The notes under the pieces: model-generated
Told to the model about the DNA's origin: nothing
Databases searched by the model: none
What the model saw: the letters and a program-made list of their open reading frames with translations, nothing else
Origin: Caldifarciminota bacterium RBG_13_43_14
Lineage (GTDB): Bacteria; Hydrothermota; Tepidihabitantia; SM23-42
Direction of reading: 5' to 3'
Length of the DNA stretch: 9,096 bases
Assembly: GCA_001771735.1 (NCBI GenBank)
Contig: MEUM01000108.1
Span: 1 to 9,096, forward strand
Translations under genes and position numbers: made by a program
Shown: positions 6,613 through 9,096 of the stretch, piece after piece
How the letters are laid out: the number at the start of each line of letters is the position of its first letter
Numbering within the stretch: position 1 is the first letter of the stretch

Positions 6613-6660
6613 ACACGGATGACACAGAGAATAATTACACAGACAAAAGAAGACACAGAT
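6613..6660. repeat. ACACAGA-type intergenic repeat cluster
   Basis: The 76-bp gap between the barrel and TPR genes holds ACACGGA (6613-6619) and three exact ACACAGA copies (6622-6628, 6637-6643, 6653-6659), spaced 9, 15 and 16 bases apart. The composition is strongly A/C/G-biased on this strand and almost free of T. Similar ACACAGAT-rich spacer repeats occur in many uncultured bacterial genomes, but I know no assigned function. It ends just before the ribosome binding site of the TPR gene. No promoter or terminator is evident here, so the downstream gene is probably cotranscribed. Confidence 0.65.
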
Positions 6661-6686
6661 GAAAAATCCAGCGAAGGAGTGATAGA

Positions 6687-9096
6687 ATGCTTTTGATGTT
6701 GTTCCTGATCGCGGCCGATTACAATCAGTTAGTAACCGACTACGAGATCGGTCATCAGCTTTTTCTTCAGGAAAATTATCAGGATGCAGCTAAGTATTTC
6801 AAGGCGATGCTTGGAAAATATTCACGAGACGATTATGAGGATGAAATCAGGTTCCGGCTGGCTGAATGTCTGTTCAATCTTGGTGATTATTATAATGCAA
6901 AAAAATATTTCGGGCACATACTGAAAACCGGCGATAATTATTATCTTGAACCCGAATGTCTTTACGCGACCGGAATGATCGACATATTACAGAATAATTT
7001 TAAAGATGCTGAAGAAATACTGCAAAAACTACTCAAAAATCCAGCGTATCAGCAGGAGGAAAGGGCAAATTTCGCTCTGGGGGTGCTGTATTATTTCCGG
7101 GGCAGTTATGAGGAAGCCCGGGAGAAGTTAAAGGATCTCAGTTTGCTTGAAGCGAAATTTTATTTAGGCAAAACACTTTCGCGATTGGGAAAGCTGCTGC
7201 CGGCGATAACGATTTTCAAGGAAATCATTGATGTTGCGCCCAATACGCCGATCGCAGTACTGGCTGAGTTCTCGAGAGCTGAGGCGCTTTTTTTTAATAA
7301 AGACTTTGATGGTGCCAAACTGAAATTCCATGATTTCATCACCAAATACCCGAAATCATCACTGAACGATTATGCGCATTATTTTTACGCTACCTCATTG
7401 ATCCATTACGGCGATTATGCATTGGCGGCTGAACATCTTTTACCCTTGACCAGACATGAAGATAATCTTCTCGCCGCGCACAGCGGCTATTTTCTAGGCA
7501 TTTGCCGGATGAACCTTGGCGATGGTCTGGGTGCAGTCAGTTCTTTCCAGAGAGTAAGAGCTAATTACCCAAATACACAGATATCATCGTATGCGAATCT
7601 TCAGTTAACGAACGCCTTATTGGTTTCCGGTGATACATTGCAGGCACTGGTTTCGTCTTCGCAGCTGGCAACAATGTTCGCCACCGGCGAGTTGTCCAGT
7701 GTTGGTGAATATCTGACCGGGATGATCTATTTTCATAAGAATGATTATTTCCAGGCGGCTAATAATTTCGGTTTAATAATGCAGTACTATCCGAATTCGA
7801 CCCTGCGCGAACCGGCTGCAGCAATGCATCTTTATTCATTGAATCTTTTAAGACAATATGATCATAGTGTTACTTTTGGCAGCCGTTATTTGAATGATTT
7901 TCCAGATGATCACAGCCCATGGCGGGGTCGCATGCTTTACTTCCTTGCCGAGGCATATTATTTCAAGGATAATTTCACCGAAGCGGAAAAGTTTTATCTT
8001 AAAACAATACAGGATTTCTTTGGCATCGAAGTGACACCTTATGCCCGCATTGGACTTGCGTATTCGATTTACAATCAAGACCGACAGAAAGAGGCTTATG
8101 AAATTCTAACTAAAATGAGCCAGACACCTTTCGAGGATTCTTCCATGGTGGTCGCGATCTATTTGGGTGTTGGCTATACGCAGTATAATCAAAATAATTT
8201 TGACGCCGCGCTTGATACTTTCGAGGTGGTTTACAACACCTATCCCAAGGATGCACGCTGTGCAGTGCCGGCTTTGTTCTATTCCGGATTGTGTTACTAT
8301 AATCTGGAATATTATATGCAGGCAATTGAATCATGGGAAAGACTGATCAGCACTTTTCCGCTTTCGGATAAGTCGGCTGAAGCAGCATTTCGCGCCGGGG
8401 ATACCTATTTTAAAGCCATTGAATATGAAAAAGCCCGGGCGTTATTCCGTTGGGTCGTTGAGAACCATCCTTTAAACAGTTATGCACGTTCGAGCCAGCA
8501 GGTGATCGGTCAGAGTTATTATAATGAACAAAAATTCGATGATGCGATCCGCGAATTCCAGAAATTCCTGGACCTGTTTCCAACTTCGGACGAAGCAGCA
8601 AGCGCCCGAAAAAGCATGGAGATGTGTTATTACCGCAAAGGGATCGAATCGATCGATGAGATGAAGCTGTTTGTTGAAAAATTCCCGCAAAGCGAACTCG
8701 CGGCCGACGGCCAGTATCAGATCGCAAACAATTATTTCGACAAAAAAGAATACGAAAAAGCGGTCGACGAGTTCTTGAAAGTTGTTGTGAATTTTCCGAC
8801 ATCGTCTTATGCACCCGATGCCCTGCTTCTGGCGGCAGAGTCGTCTACCAATATCGAGAACTGGAATAAAACCGCTGAATTATACCAGCGTTATCTTGCA
8901 TATTTCCCGGAAGGTTCCCAACGCGATGCCGTGTATTTCAATCTGGGGACCGCTTATTATAATCAAAAATTATATGGCGAAGCGTTGGTAAACTTCAAAA
9001 TTGCGGTCGATTCATTTCCTGATTCACAATATCGCGAGAACGCCAGCCATAATTGCAATATTTGCGAAAAATTGCTGGGTGAAGAAGGAAAAACCG
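6687..9096 (+). CDS. Large TPR protein of BamD/YbgF-like repeat type (C-terminus beyond window)
   Basis: A continuous open frame of 803 complete codons runs from an ATG at 6687 off the right edge. The start is fixed by GAAGGAG (6673-6679), seven bases upstream, and by an in-frame TGA at 6660-6662 with no other start between. The N-terminus is a short uncharged hydrophobic stretch (MLLMLFLIAA) with no lipobox cysteine, so it may be a minimal signal peptide or anchor. The rest is helical-hairpin repeats, such as ENYQDAAKYF (29-38), LGDYYNAKKYF (65-75), and FPTSSYAPDA (703-712) and FPDSQYRENA (777-786), the last two being the repeat-boundary signature of BamD/YbgF-type TPRs. It is rich in Tyr, Phe and acidic residues. 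A periplasmic protein-protein scaffold serving the upstream barrel is likely. A distant parallel is the large TPR component PorW/SprE of type IX secretion, but no specific homology is shown. Confidence 0.85.
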   Translation, partial: MLLMLFLIAADYNQLVTDYEIGHQLFLQENYQDAAKYFKAMLGKYSRDDYEDEIRFRLAECLFNLGDYYNAKKYFGHILKTGDNYYLEPECLYATGMIDILQNNFKDAEEILQKLLKNPAYQQEERANFALGVLYYFRGSYEEAREKLKDLSLLEAKFYLGKTLSRLGKLLPAITIFKEIIDVAPNTPIAVLAEFSRAEALFFNKDFDGAKLKFHDFITKYPKSSLNDYAHYFYATSLIHYGDYALAAEHLLPLTRHEDNLLAAHSGYFLGICRMNLGDGLGAVSSFQRVRANYPNTQISSYANLQLTNALLVSGDTLQALVSSSQLATMFATGELSSVGEYLTGMIYFHKNDYFQAANNFGLIMQYYPNSTLREPAAAMHLYSLNLLRQYDHSVTFGSRYLNDFPDDHSPWRGRMLYFLAEAYYFKDNFTEAEKFYLKTIQDFFGIEVTPYARIGLAYSIYNQDRQKEAYEILTKMSQTPFEDSSMVVAIYLGVGYTQYNQNNFDAALDTFEVVYNTYPKDARCAVPALFYSGLCYYNLEYYMQAIESWERLISTFPLSDKSAEAAFRAGDTYFKAIEYEKARALFRWVVENHPLNSYARSSQQVIGQSYYNEQKFDDAIREFQKFLDLFPTSDEAASARKSMEMCYYRKGIESIDEMKLFVEKFPQSELAADGQYQIANNYFDKKEYEKAVDEFLKVVVNFPTSSYAPDALLLAAESSTNIENWNKTAELYQRYLAYFPEGSQRDAVYFNLGTAYYNQKLYGEALVNFKIAVDSFPDSQYRENASHNCNICEKLLGEEGKT

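Noticed and set aside
6659..6682. Seven-codon mini-ORF (MKNPAKE) just before the TPR gene
   Set aside because: It has no convincing ribosome binding site and its ATG lies in the ACACAGAT repeat. It ends five bases before the real start, so a leader peptide is possible, but nothing supports it.
8410..8814. Minus-strand 134-codon open frame
   Set aside because: Antisense shadow within the TPR gene, where the sense frame shows continuous TPR signatures.

Overview
The window looks like chromosomal DNA from a Gram-negative-type bacterium with an outer membrane, probably an uncultured lineage near the Bacteroidetes/Fibrobacteres group or candidate phyla such as WOR-3/Stahlbacteria or Cloacimonadota. 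This rests on family content only: a DUF2723/TMEM260-like membrane glycosyltransferase, a PorV-like outer-membrane barrel, FlgD-like C-terminal Ig domains and a very large BamD/YbgF-style TPR protein. The exact phylum is an inference. No mobile element, CRISPR array, tRNA or rRNA gene was seen.

Layout: two divergent operons leave a 273-bp control region (3675-3947). The leftward operon (3674 down to the left edge) holds a DUF2723 GT-C-like membrane protein with C-terminal TPRs, then a PP-loop ATPase resembling MnmA/ThiI tRNA thiolases (4-nt ATGA overlap), then the first nine codons of a HIT-family protein. A consensus sigma70 promoter (TTGACA, 17-bp spacer, TATAAT) drives it. Its -10 box overlaps the longest possible ATG, so translation must begin seven codons later, behind a perfect AGGAGG.

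The rightward operon (3948 to the right edge) encodes a Ser/Thr-rich secreted Ig-repeat protein ending in a FlgD-like domain, a PorV-like barrel that also ends in a FlgD-like domain (7-nt overlap), and a TPR protein of at least 803 residues that runs off the window. The simplest reading is one cell-envelope module: exported surface protein, outer-membrane barrel and TPR scaffold. The neighbouring GT-C enzyme could glycosylate envelope proteins. That functional link is inferred from context.

The most unusual feature is a degenerate heptanucleotide array (about 14 units, 5302-5399) that forms the start of the barrel gene and encodes nearly its whole signal peptide. A second, ACACAGA-based repeat fills the next gene junction (6613-6660). 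Two of the three rightward genes also start with very short, uncharged signal-like peptides whose length is fixed by upstream in-frame stops.
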